From an uncultured Muribaculaceae bacterium (GTDB lineage Bacteria > Bacteroidota > Bacteroidia > Bacteroidales > Muribaculaceae): a stretch of 6,383 nucleotides of DNA. The translations under genes were made by a program, and so were the position numbers. Positions 1 to 6,284 of this stretch are shown here, piece by piece. Below the pieces are notes generated by a model. The model was not told the DNA's origin and searched no databases. It saw only the letters and a list, made by a program, of their open reading frames with translations. The stretch spans positions 1 through 6,383 of the forward strand of contig CAJTMM010000006.1 in assembly GCA_910577465.1 (NCBI GenBank), in the 5' to 3' direction. How positions within the stretch are numbered: the stretch's first letter is position 1; each line of letters opens with the position of its first letter.

Positions 1-26
1 CCGGCACCAAGCCGGGCGTTCTTTTT
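1..26 (+). terminator. Rho-independent terminator of an upstream gene (cut by the window edge)
   Basis: CCGGC (1-5) pairs with GCCGG (11-15) around the loop ACCAA and is followed by GCGTT and a T-rich run to position 26. The 3' arm continues GCGTT, so the full stem probably extends to the left of the window (inference). It would end a + strand gene lying just outside and isolates the yceD promoter from read-through. Confidence 0.6.
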
Positions 27-92
27 ATCCCCCGCACCGCACATACACAACAGTCCCGCCCACAAATACTACCCGCGACACCCACCTCCACA

Positions 93-113
93 AATCAGCC
101 AATACCGCTGATT
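93..113. other. Perfect 7-bp inverted repeat just upstream of the -33 box
   Basis: AATCAGC (93-99) and GCTGATT (107-113) form a perfect inverted repeat around a 7-base spacer. It ends five bases before the TTTG -33 box of the yceD promoter. No T-run follows on either strand, so it does not look like a terminator. An operator or a chance palindrome are both possible. Confidence 0.35.
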
Positions 114-117
114 AAAA

Positions 118-150
118 TTTGGTAAAATGCAATTTAATATCTAACTTTGC
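118..150 (+). promoter_or_regulatory. Bacteroidota-type sigma-70 (SigABfr) promoter for the yceD-rpmF-fabH cluster
   Basis: The -33 box TTTG lies at 118-121 and the -7 box TAACTTTG at 142-149, with a 20-bp spacer. This matches the Bacteroidota housekeeping consensus (TTTG, about 19-21 bp, TAnnTTTG). Transcription should start a few bases after 150, giving a leader of only about 20-25 bases before the ATG at 177. It is the best promoter in the window. Confidence 0.85.
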
Positions 151-176
151 ACAGTTTTTTCAACCATTCTCCAAAT

Positions 177-773
177 ATGGGAAAATTTACAGAATATAAG
201 TTACCACTCAAAAGCATGCCCGCAGGCACTCATCAATTTGAGTACCGGCTCGACAAACGCTTCTTTGAGAACATGGAAAGCGCCGACATTCACGATGCCG
301 ACCTTACCGTGCACCTTACCGTAACTTATAAAGCCGACATCTACTCTCTCGACTTCGCCATACAGGGCACCATCACGCTCATTTGCGACAGATGTCTCGA
401 CGACCTCATTTTCCCCGTCGACACCACATATCACATAGCCGTCAAATACGGTGAGGACTACAGCGACGACTCCGACGAGCTGCTCGTAATACCCGAAAGC
501 GACAACTACCTCAACGTCGCATACATGATTTACGACACCGTCGCACTGACCATACCCATCAAGCACGTGCATCCTATGGGCAAATGCAACCGGCAGATGA
601 GCGCGATGCTCAAAAAACACCGTGCACACCAGCCCGGCGATGAAGACACCGAACTCGAGGACACGCTGATTGACGAAATGGAGACAATGGACTCCAACGA
701 GCCTGAAGCAGCCACCGATCCTCGGTGGGAGCAATTGAAAAAACTGTCGCAGCAATCGCCCGACCAAGAATAA
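177..773 (+). CDS. yceD: DUF177 / YceD family protein (large-subunit rRNA accumulation factor)
   Basis: A 198-residue cytoplasmic protein of the DUF177/YceD family, whose members are linked to 23S rRNA accumulation and 50S assembly and commonly sit just before rpmF, as here. It shows the family cysteine pair C70-D-R-C73, followed by L74 and D75, and the later conserved segment with H132, G135, C137 and N138, which together may bind a metal. The C-terminal third is strongly acidic (from about 150) and ends in a D-P-R-W-E-x-L-K-K segment of the kind seen in Bacteroidales homologues. I chose ATG 177: an in-frame TTG at 147 lies inside the -7 promoter box and would not be in the mRNA. No Shine-Dalgarno is seen. 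The rpmF gene follows after 53 bases with no terminator, so the two are probably co-transcribed. The family call is firm; the biochemical role is known only loosely. Confidence 0.9.
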   Translation: MGKFTEYKLPLKSMPAGTHQFEYRLDKRFFENMESADIHDADLTVHLTVTYKADIYSLDFAIQGTITLICDRCLDDLIFPVDTTYHIAVKYGEDYSDDSDELLVIPESDNYLNVAYMIYDTVALTIPIKHVHPMGKCNRQMSAMLKKHRAHQPGDEDTELEDTLIDEMETMDSNEPEAATDPRWEQLKKLSQQSPDQE

Positions 774-826
774 ATCTGCAAATCGAACAATACGATAAAT
801 AACAAACAACATAACAATTAACAACA

Positions 827-1012
827 ATGGCACATCCCAAACGAAAACAATCCAAGACCCGCACAGCTAAGCGTAGAACTCACGACAAAGCCGTAGCCCC
901 CACTTTGGCTCTTTGCCCCAACTGCGGCGCATGGCACGTGTACCACACCGTTTGTGGCGAATGCGGATACTACCGCGGTAAAATCGCTATCGAAAAAGCC
1001 GAAGTAGTATAA
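827..1012 (+). CDS. rpmF: 50S ribosomal protein L32
   Basis: This 61-residue protein is bL32 of the large ribosomal subunit. The basic N-terminus (M-A-H-P-K-R-K, then K/R-rich to about residue 21) contacts rRNA. A zinc-ribbon with C30-x2-C33 and C43-x2-C46 follows, so this is the zinc-binding form rather than a cysteine-free paralogue. Length and start are typical of the family. The 53 bases before the ATG are A-rich with no Shine-Dalgarno and no TAnnTTTG box, which fits translation from the yceD transcript. The pairing with the upstream DUF177 gene is an old and widely conserved one. Expression level is probably set by the promoter at 118-150. Confidence 0.97.
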   Translation: MAHPKRKQSKTRTAKRRTHDKAVAPTLALCPNCGAWHVYHTVCGECGYYRGKIAIEKAEVV

Positions 1013-1086
1013 ATCTGCCGGGCGAGTCTCATTGGCTCCTCAGCTACTTTTTAACAAGCGGCAACACTAACTATTCTCCTGAATAA

Positions 1087-1108
1087 CGGAACGCCAACAC
1101 ACGTTCTG
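1087..1108 (+). other. Stem-loop in the 159-base rpmF-fabH gap
   Basis: CGGAACG (1087-1093) pairs with CGTTCTG (1102-1108), a 7-bp stem with one G-U pair and an 8-base loop, followed by GTATTTTGG. The T-run is short, so this is at best a weak or partial terminator (attenuator) between rpmF and fabH. The rest of the gap (1013-1171) shows no reading frame I trust and no TAnnTTTG promoter. The best near miss is TAACTATTC at 1068-1076. Confidence 0.35.
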
Positions 1109-1171
1109 GTATTTTGGAGGATACTTGTTGCACTTACACACTTAATAAAACACATCCTCAACAACGCACCT

Positions 1172-2155
1172 ATGACCAACGCAAGAATATCAGGCGTAGC
1201 TTCATTCGTTCCCGACGACATCCTCGACAACGAGATGCTGTCCAAAATGGTCGACACAACCGACGAATGGATTACCACCCGCGTAGGAATCAAAGAACGC
1301 CGAATACTGAAAAAAGAAGGTGAAGGTTCATCCTACATGGGAGCACAAGCAGTAAAGAGACTACTTGAATCCACTGGTACCAAACCCGAAGAAGTAGACC
1401 TTCTTATCTGTGCTACATCAAACCCCGACTACCGATTCCCATCCACCGGTTCCGTCATTGCACACATGTGCGGACTCACAAACGCATACGCCTACGACAT
1501 TCAGGCTGCATGCGCCGGATGCATCGTAGCACTCCAGGACGGAGCCGCATACGTAAAATCCGGACTACGAAAGAAAGTGGTAGTCGTTGCTGCCGAAAAA
1601 ATGTCTTCAATGGTCAACTATGAGGACCGCACCACATGCCCTCTGTTCGGCGACGGTGCCGCAGCCATGATGCTCGAACCCACCGAACAGCCCGTAGGCA
1701 TCATCGACGCCGTATTCCACGTTGACGGCGTTGGTCGCGACCACCTCATCATGCGCGCCGGAGGTTCCGTACTCCCAACCACACACAAGACTGTCGACGA
1801 CGGCGACAACTTCCTTTTCCAGGACGGACGTTTCGTTTACAAACATGCCGTTACCGACATGCTCGAATCCACTCTCGACATCTGCCGCCGCAATGACCTC
1901 ACTATGGAATCGGTCGACTGGCTCATACCTCACCAGGCAAACCTCCGCATCATCGAAGCCGTGGCTTCCCGCGCAGGCATCGACCCCGAAAAAGTACTGG
2001 TCAACATTGAATACCGTGGCAACACCTCAGCCGCATCAATACCTTTGTGTATCGACGAAAACAAGCACCGCATCAAGAAAGGCGACAAACTCGTCCTCAC
2101 TGCATTCGGCGCAGGCTTCACCTGGGGTGCGATGTACGTAATCTGGGACATCTGA
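1172..2155 (+). CDS. fabH: Beta-ketoacyl-[ACP] synthase III (KAS III)
   Basis: FabH condenses an acyl-CoA starter with malonyl-ACP, the first step of type II fatty acid synthesis in the cytoplasm. The protein is 327 residues, the usual length. The full Cys-His-Asn triad is visible: C114 in Q-A-A-C-A-G, H254 in I-P-H-Q-A-N and N284 in R-G-N-T-S-A-A-S. The glycine-rich loop G-A-G-F-T-W-G (313-319) near the C-terminus is also intact. The conserved D-E-W-I-x-x-R-x-G-I segment (31-40) lies in the CoA-binding N-terminal half. I chose ATG 1172 because homologues begin in the same way with a short lead into the I-S-G-V-A strand. In many bacteria plsX lies between rpmF and fabH; here 159 bases of non-coding DNA take its place. 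Two terminator-like hairpins follow directly. Starter preference (acetyl or branched) cannot be told from the sequence. Confidence 0.96.
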   Translation: MTNARISGVASFVPDDILDNEMLSKMVDTTDEWITTRVGIKERRILKKEGEGSSYMGAQAVKRLLESTGTKPEEVDLLICATSNPDYRFPSTGSVIAHMCGLTNAYAYDIQAACAGCIVALQDGAAYVKSGLRKKVVVVAAEKMSSMVNYEDRTTCPLFGDGAAAMMLEPTEQPVGIIDAVFHVDGVGRDHLIMRAGGSVLPTTHKTVDDGDNFLFQDGRFVYKHAVTDMLESTLDICRRNDLTMESVDWLIPHQANLRIIEAVASRAGIDPEKVLVNIEYRGNTSAASIPLCIDENKHRIKKGDKLVLTAFGAGFTWGAMYVIWDI

Positions 2156-2192
2156 TTAACACGGCAAAATTTCCGCCGTTAAAGATTTTTTT
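2156..2192 (+). terminator. Terminator-like hairpin 1 after fabH
   Basis: It begins right after the fabH stop. CGGC (2162-2165) pairs with GCCG (2175-2178), and TTAA (2156-2159) pairs with TTAA (2179-2182) across a 2-base bulge. Seven Ts follow at 2186-2192. The stem is modest but the T-run is good. Confidence 0.55.
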
Positions 2193-2193
2193 G

Positions 2194-2230
2194 ACACCGA
2201 CAGCATCTTTTCCGATGCTATCGGTGTTTT
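2194..2230 (+). terminator. Strong terminator hairpin 2 between fabH and era
   Basis: A 14-bp stem with a single C-A mismatch joins 2194-2207 to 2214-2227 around the loop TTTTCC and runs into TTTT (2227-2230). It lies two bases after the T-run of hairpin 1. The two in series should end the yceD-rpmF-fabH transcript and leave era needing its own start. I see no TAnnTTTG box in 2231-2262. Confidence 0.75.
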
Positions 2231-2262
2231 AGTCTAAAGTACAACCAATAATTCAAGTAAAA

Positions 2263-3153
2263 ATGACCGAAACACATAAAGCCGGATTCGTCAACATAGT
2301 CGGGAACCCCAACGTCGGAAAATCGACACTCATGAACGACCTTGTCGGCGAACACATCAGCATCATTACATCCAAGGCACAGACCACACGCCACCGCATC
2401 ATGGGCATCGTCAACACCGACGACTACCAGATCGTATTCTCCGACACCCCTGGCGTACTATCTCCTAAATACAAACTACAGGAAAGCATGCTCGGATTCT
2501 CCGAGGGAGCGCTCACCGACGCCGATATACTGCTCTATGTGACCGACGTCATCGAAGACCCCCTCAAAAACTCCGAATTTCTCGCCAAGGTAGCCAAGGA
2601 AAAAATTCCCGTGCTGCTCGTCATAAACAAGATTGACCTTCTCAACGGTCAGAACGCGCTCGACGACATCGTAGCCCGTTGGAGAGGCATCCTACCCAAC
2701 GCCGAGATATTCCCCACCTCGGCAAAGGAACACTTCAACGTCACCAACCTCATGGCACGCATCGTCGAACTGCTCCCCGTATCAGCTCCATACTTCGGCA
2801 AGGACGCACTCACCGACAAACCCGCACGCTTCTTCGTCACCGAAATCATTCGCGAGAAAATCCTCCTCAACTACGACAAGGAAGTACCTTACTCTACAGA
2901 AGTCATCGTGGAGAAATTCGACGAAAAGGAAGGAGCCATACACATCATGGCAGTCATCTATGTCGAACGCGACTCCCAGAAAGGCATACTCATCGGACGC
3001 CAAGGCTCCATGCTCAAGAAAGTAGGCACCGCCGCACGCAAAGACATCGAGACATTCTTCGGCAAACGCGTCTACCTCGAACTGTTCGTCAAAGTCGAGC
3101 CCAACTGGCGAAACCGCGAAAACAAACTCCGTTCATTCGGATACATCGAATAA
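2263..3153 (+). CDS. era: GTPase Era (30S subunit assembly)
   Basis: Era is a GTPase that binds the 3' end of 16S rRNA and helps 30S maturation. All GTPase motifs are present: G1 G14-N-P-N-V-G-K-S-T22, G2 around T41-T42-R43, G3 D61-T-P-G64, G4 N122-K-I-D125 and G5 S153-A-K155. The C-terminal KH domain (about 200-296) has its G-x-x-G loop at G245-R-Q-G248, preceded by the segment K240-G-I-L-I. At 296 residues it is the normal length and intact. The start is clear because the G1 strand follows in the usual distance. The upstream sequence is A-rich (AAGTAAAA) with no Shine-Dalgarno. Two terminator-like hairpins separate it from fabH and I cannot see its promoter. The next gene, der, is also a ribosome-assembly GTPase, so the pair has a shared theme though the two act on different subunits. 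Confidence 0.97.
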   Translation: MTETHKAGFVNIVGNPNVGKSTLMNDLVGEHISIITSKAQTTRHRIMGIVNTDDYQIVFSDTPGVLSPKYKLQESMLGFSEGALTDADILLYVTDVIEDPLKNSEFLAKVAKEKIPVLLVINKIDLLNGQNALDDIVARWRGILPNAEIFPTSAKEHFNVTNLMARIVELLPVSAPYFGKDALTDKPARFFVTEIIREKILLNYDKEVPYSTEVIVEKFDEKEGAIHIMAVIYVERDSQKGILIGRQGSMLKKVGTAARKDIETFFGKRVYLELFVKVEPNWRNRENKLRSFGYIE

Positions 3154-3168
3154 TTCACATAAAATTCG

Positions 3169-3176
3169 TACCTTTG
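3169..3176 (+). promoter_or_regulatory. Candidate -7 box for der
   Basis: TACCTTTG matches TAnnTTTG and lies 15 bases after the era stop. A start a few bases later would give a der leader of about 75 bases. No good TTTG -33 box is seen about 20 bases upstream (that stretch is the end of era), so the promoter may be weak or rely on the -7 box alone. Confidence 0.5.
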
Positions 3177-3177
3177 T

Positions 3178-3212
3178 GCCACGCCAGCGCCACGCAACGG
3201 CTCCGGTGTGGC
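3178..3212 (+). other. GC-rich hairpin in the era-der gap
   Basis: GCCACGCC (3178-3185) pairs with GGTGTGGC (3205-3212), 8 bp with one G-U, and AGC/GCT can add an inner stem. It falls at the expected transcription start of the candidate der promoter. No T-run follows, so it is not a canonical terminator. It may be a 5'-end structure of the der mRNA or a 3'-end structure of the era mRNA. Confidence 0.45.
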
Positions 3213-3256
3213 ATCATATCCAATATCTAATTCAATAATTCCTCATACCATAATCC

Positions 3257-4576
3257 ATGTCCCAACTCATAGCCATAGTCGGCCGACCCAATGTTGGCAA
3301 ATCCACACTCTTCAACCGACTCACACAGACACGCACAGCCATCGTCGACGAAACAGCCGGTACAACACGCGACCGTCAATACGGCAAAGTTGACTGGAAC
3401 GGAAAGGAATTTTCCATCGTCGACACAGGCGGCTGGGTCGTGAACTCCGACGACATCTTCGAATCCGAAATCAACAAGCAGGTACACCTCGCCATCGAGC
3501 AGGCCGACGAGATTCTATTCGTAGTCGACGCGATGAACGGTGTCACCGACCTCGACGACCACGTCGCCGAGATACTCCGCAAATCACGCAAACCCGTCAT
3601 ACTCGTAGCCAACAAAGTCGACTCCAACGACTGGCTGTACAACATCGCCGAATTCTATGCCCTCGGACTCGGTGACCCGTACCCCGTATCCGCAATCAAC
3701 GGATTCGGCACAGGCGACCTCCTCGACGAAGTGGTCAAGAAACTCCCCGAACCCGACCAGGATCAGGAGACACCACTCGACGACATCCCCAAATTCGCCA
3801 TCGTAGGACGACCCAACGCCGGCAAATCATCCATCATCAACGCATTCATCGGTCAGGAGCGCAACATCGTAACCGACATAGCCGGTACAACACGCGACAG
3901 CATCTACACCCGGTACAATAAATTCGGATTCGACTTCTACCTCGTCGACACCGCCGGCATACGAAAGAAAAACAAAGTCAGCGAAGACATCGAATACTAC
4001 TCCGTGATACGCTCCATCCGGGCAATCGAAGCATCCGACGTTTGCATCCTCATGATTGATGCCACACGCGGTATCGAGACACAGGACGTCAACATATTCT
4101 CGCTCATTCAGCGCAACAAGAAAGGACTCGTCGTCTGCGTCAACAAATGGGACCTCGTCACCGACAAATCCGAAACCGCCATACGCCACTTCGAGAACTC
4201 CATACGCCAGCGGTTCGCCCCCTTCACCGACTTCCCCATCATCTTCTCATCCGCACTCACCAAGCAACGCATCTACCGCGTGCTCGAGACAGCCGTCGAC
4301 GTCTACCACAACCGCCGCCGCACCGTGCCCACATCACAGCTCAACACCGTGATGCACGACGCCATCGAAGCCTATCCCCCACCCGCCAACAAAGGCAAGT
4401 ACGTAAAAATCAAATACGTCACCATGCTCAAAGGCGCTCCCGTACCCACATTCATATTCTTCTGCAACCTCCCCCAGTGGGTCAAGGAACCATACCGGCG
4501 CTACCTCGAAAACAAAATCCGCGAAAACTGGGACTTCTCAGGCACCCCCGTCAACGTCTACATGCGCGAGAAATAA
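3257..4576 (+). CDS. der: Ribosome biogenesis GTPase Der (EngA), double G-domain
   Basis: Der is an essential GTPase of late 50S assembly and the only common bacterial GTPase with two tandem G domains. Domain 1 has G1 G9-R-P-N-V-G-K-S-T17, G2 T33-A-G-T-T-R-D39, G3 D56-T-G-G59 and G4 N119-K-V-D122. A short acidic linker (about 164-177) leads to domain 2 with G1 G184-R-P-N-A-G-K-S-S192, G2 A209-G-T-T-R-D214, G3 D231-T-A-G234 and G4 N296-K-W-D299. The C-terminal KH-like domain spans about 350-439. The length of 439 residues is normal and nothing is broken. The DNA coding for the A-G-T-T-R-D motif is identical over 19 bases in the two domains (3355-3373 and 3880-3898). There is no Shine-Dalgarno. 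A candidate -7 box and a hairpin lie in the 103-base gap after era. Confidence 0.97.
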   Translation: MSQLIAIVGRPNVGKSTLFNRLTQTRTAIVDETAGTTRDRQYGKVDWNGKEFSIVDTGGWVVNSDDIFESEINKQVHLAIEQADEILFVVDAMNGVTDLDDHVAEILRKSRKPVILVANKVDSNDWLYNIAEFYALGLGDPYPVSAINGFGTGDLLDEVVKKLPEPDQDQETPLDDIPKFAIVGRPNAGKSSIINAFIGQERNIVTDIAGTTRDSIYTRYNKFGFDFYLVDTAGIRKKNKVSEDIEYYSVIRSIRAIEASDVCILMIDATRGIETQDVNIFSLIQRNKKGLVVCVNKWDLVTDKSETAIRHFENSIRQRFAPFTDFPIIFSSALTKQRIYRVLETAVDVYHNRRRTVPTSQLNTVMHDAIEAYPPPANKGKYVKIKYVTMLKGAPVPTFIFFCNLPQWVKEPYRRYLENKIRENWDFSGTPVNVYMREK

Positions 4577-4624
4577 CCCACGCACAACCGGACCCCGCGC
4601 ATACCCCCATCTCCAACCCCACAC

Positions 4625-4655
4625 GGCATAATCGACCCATCTGGCCGATTATGCC
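4625..4655. other. Perfect 10-bp inverted repeat downstream of der
   Basis: GGCATAATCG (4625-4634) and CGATTATGCC (4646-4655) are perfect complements around an 11-base loop, 48 bases after the der stop and 51 bases before the next ATG. Neither strand has a T-run after it. It could be a terminator lacking the U-tract, an RNA-stabilising hairpin for the der mRNA, or a protein-binding site for the gene that follows. The remainder of 4577-4706 is C- and A-rich, and I see no TAnnTTTG promoter in it. Confidence 0.5.
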
Positions 4656-4706
4656 CCATAATTCACCCACTGCCAAAACCTGTTATCAATTAAAACAATT
4701 AGCACA

Positions 4707-4985
4707 ATGCTCGCCAACATCGTAGGATACGCCGCAGCGATATGCATGGTATGCGGCTACCTTCCACAAGCCATCTACACAATACGCACACGCGACACCG
4801 AAGGCATAGCCATGCCCACATTCCTCCTCATGGGAGCCGGAAGCCTATTCTTCGTAATACAGGGAATACTCATCGCCAACTGGCCCCTTGTAGTCACCAA
4901 CACTATAACCACCATCGCATGTATCATCATCACCGCGATTAAAATACACAACCACCGACACCCTCGGAAACACAATTCCGAATAA
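4707..4985 (+). CDS. SemiSWEET-type PQ-loop membrane protein (putative sugar transporter)
   Basis: A 92-residue protein with three predicted membrane segments (about 5-23, 36-56 and 60-78) and a short basic, His-rich tail, which is the single triple-helix bundle layout of bacterial SemiSWEETs. The PQ-loop motif is present as G17-Y-L-P20-Q21 in helix 1, followed by the usual polar stretch T28-R-D-T-E-G-I before helix 2. N65 in helix 3 is where SemiSWEETs often carry a pocket asparagine. Family members work as dimers in the inner membrane and move sugars down their gradient; the substrate here is unknown. ATG 4707 gives a complete first helix. No promoter of the usual type is visible in the 129-base gap, so it may be read through from der. 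The sialidase follows after 50 bases but has its own promoter. A less specific PQ-loop protein is the alternative. Confidence 0.8.
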   Translation: MLANIVGYAAAICMVCGYLPQAIYTIRTRDTEGIAMPTFLLMGAGSLFFVIQGILIANWPLVVTNTITTIACIIITAIKIHNHRHPRKHNSE

Positions 4986-4990
4986 ATCAC

Positions 4991-4999
4991 TATATTTGC
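4991..4999 (+). promoter_or_regulatory. -7 box for the sialidase gene
   Basis: TATATTTGC is a perfect TAnnTTTG with the commonly following C. It begins five bases after the SemiSWEET stop and 45 bases before the sialidase ATG. A TTTG -33 box is not evident about 20 bases upstream. The predicted leader is about 30 bases, A-rich, without a Shine-Dalgarno, which is usual for Bacteroidota. Confidence 0.65.
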
Positions 5000-5035
5000 A
5001 AAAAAACAACATCCAATCATTAGTTAGTCCAACCC

Positions 5036-6193
5036 ATGAAAACCACCCTACGCAACATCGCCGCCGCACTGCTCATCACAGCAGCTGCCCAGACAGCCAT
5101 CGCGCAGAACACCGGATACACCGACCCGCACTCAGGCATCACACGCTCGCTCGTATTCAACCGTGGCGACTTCAACTCTCAATTCTACCGCATACCCGCC
5201 ATCACCACACTCCCCGACGGCACTCTCATAGCCCTCGCCGACAAACGCATCAACTCCCTCAACGACCTCCCGGGCGACATCGACATCGTATGCCGACGCT
5301 CCACCGACGGCGGACGCACTTGGGGTCCCTACATCACCGTTGCCGAACACGACTCCCTCGGCGGATACGGCGACCCCGCATTAGTCTACGACCGGCGCAA
5401 CGGACACCTCATCGTCATATCGCTACACGGACAAGGACTCTGGCACGACCACCCCGGACAGATATCCGTATCACGCTCCACCGACGGCGGACTCACATGG
5501 CAGCCACCCGTCAACATCAACCCCCAGATACTCACCGACGACCCCTCCGGACGCCAACCCATCAAATGCACTTCAGCATTCGCATCATCAGGAGCCGCCA
5601 CGCAGCTCAAGAACGGACGCATCGTATTCATACTCGTCACTCGTCAGCAAGGCGTCGAACACTTCCCATGCTACGCCATTTACTCCGACGACTCCGGACG
5701 CACTTGGAAAGCATCACGCAACCCCATCACACTCAACGGCGACGAATCCAAAACCGTACAACTCGCCGACGGCTCACTCCTCGCAAGCATACGCAACCGG
5801 TTCTCCGGACCGCGCAAAACATCCCTGTCCACCGACGGCGGACGCACCTGGACCGAACAACCAGCCTGGACCAACCTACACGACGTAGCATGCAACGGCG
5901 ACATTATCCGTTACCCCTACAAAGGCACCGACTACCTCATACAGTCACTCCCCGCAGGACCATGGCGTGACAACATCACCCTCTACGCAAGCGCCGACGG
6001 CGGACGCACCTGGCCCTACTCCTACCGCGTCGCAGCAGGACCCGGAGCCTACTCCGCCATCACCACACTCCCCGGCGGTGACCTCGGCATACTCACCGAA
6101 GAAGGACTCCACAACGTCGACCGCACACACCAAGCCGGCTACCGCATCTGGTTCACCCGCATCCCCATCACCCACCTCCTCCCCTCCGACTAA
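5036..6193 (+). CDS. Secreted exo-alpha-sialidase (GH33-type, BNR/Asp-box)
   Basis: Predicted to remove terminal sialic acid from glycans outside the cytoplasm. A signal peptide (1-23, cleavage after A-I-A23) has no lipobox cysteine, so the protein is likely periplasmic or secreted. The six-bladed propeller is marked by Y51-R52-I-P54 and five Asp boxes of the S-x-D-x-G-x-T-W type at 89-96, 148-155, 217-224, 265-272 and 319-326. Likely catalytic residues, placed by analogy with Bacteroides sialidases, are the arginine triad R52, R253 and R311, the acid/base D77 in N-S-L-N-D-L, E237 and the nucleophile Y339 in G-A-Y-S. At 385 residues it is little more than the catalytic domain, without the extra N-terminal domain of some Bacteroides enzymes. 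It has its own -7 box at 4991. No other sialic-acid genes are visible in the window. Another Asp-box glycosidase is possible but less likely. Confidence 0.85.
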   Translation: MKTTLRNIAAALLITAAAQTAIAQNTGYTDPHSGITRSLVFNRGDFNSQFYRIPAITTLPDGTLIALADKRINSLNDLPGDIDIVCRRSTDGGRTWGPYITVAEHDSLGGYGDPALVYDRRNGHLIVISLHGQGLWHDHPGQISVSRSTDGGLTWQPPVNINPQILTDDPSGRQPIKCTSAFASSGAATQLKNGRIVFILVTRQQGVEHFPCYAIYSDDSGRTWKASRNPITLNGDESKTVQLADGSLLASIRNRFSGPRKTSLSTDGGRTWTEQPAWTNLHDVACNGDIIRYPYKGTDYLIQSLPAGPWRDNITLYASADGGRTWPYSYRVAAGPGAYSAITTLPGGDLGILTEEGLHNVDRTHQAGYRIWFTRIPITHLLPSD

Positions 6194-6200
6194 CCACAAC

Positions 6201-6227
6201 GGAGCGAGGGCATCCTGCCCTCGCACA
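6201..6227. repeat. REP-like palindromic unit, copy 1
   Basis: The foot GGAG (6201-6204) is followed by an 8-bp perfect stem, CGAGGGCA (6205-6212) with TGCCCTCG (6216-6223), closing a TCC loop, then CACA. It begins eight bases after the sialidase stop. No T-run follows. Copies 2 and 3 share all but one base each. Confidence 0.85.
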
Positions 6228-6257
6228 TCCCCCCAACAAACCCCATCACCAAACCAA

Positions 6258-6284
6258 GGAGCGAGGGCATCCTGCCCTCGTACA
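6258..6284. repeat. REP-like palindromic unit, copy 2
   Basis: Same GGAG foot, same 8-bp stem (6262-6269 with 6273-6280) and TCC loop, ending TACA. It starts 57 bases after the start of copy 1. The sequence between the copies (6228-6257) is unrelated and has no G at all. I take this as the consensus form, because each of the other two differs from it by one base. Confidence 0.85.

Noticed and set aside
147..176. In-frame TTG at 147 as a longer start for the yceD gene
   Set aside because: The TTG is part of the TAACTTTG -7 box, so it would lie upstream of the transcription start. ATG 177 gives the usual N-terminus for the family.
2040..2047. TACCTTTG, a -7-like box inside fabH
   Set aside because: It lies in conserved fabH coding sequence (I-P-L-C), has no -33 partner, and two terminator-like hairpins stand between it and era.
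2679..3230. Arg/His-rich + strand frame across the second half of era
   Set aside because: It is a shadow of era caused by C-rich third positions. Era itself is complete with all motifs.
4996..5970. Long + strand frame overlapping most of the sialidase
   Set aside because: It is an Arg/His/Thr/Pro-rich shadow of the sialidase in another frame. The sialidase frame has a signal peptide, five Asp boxes and conserved active-site residues.
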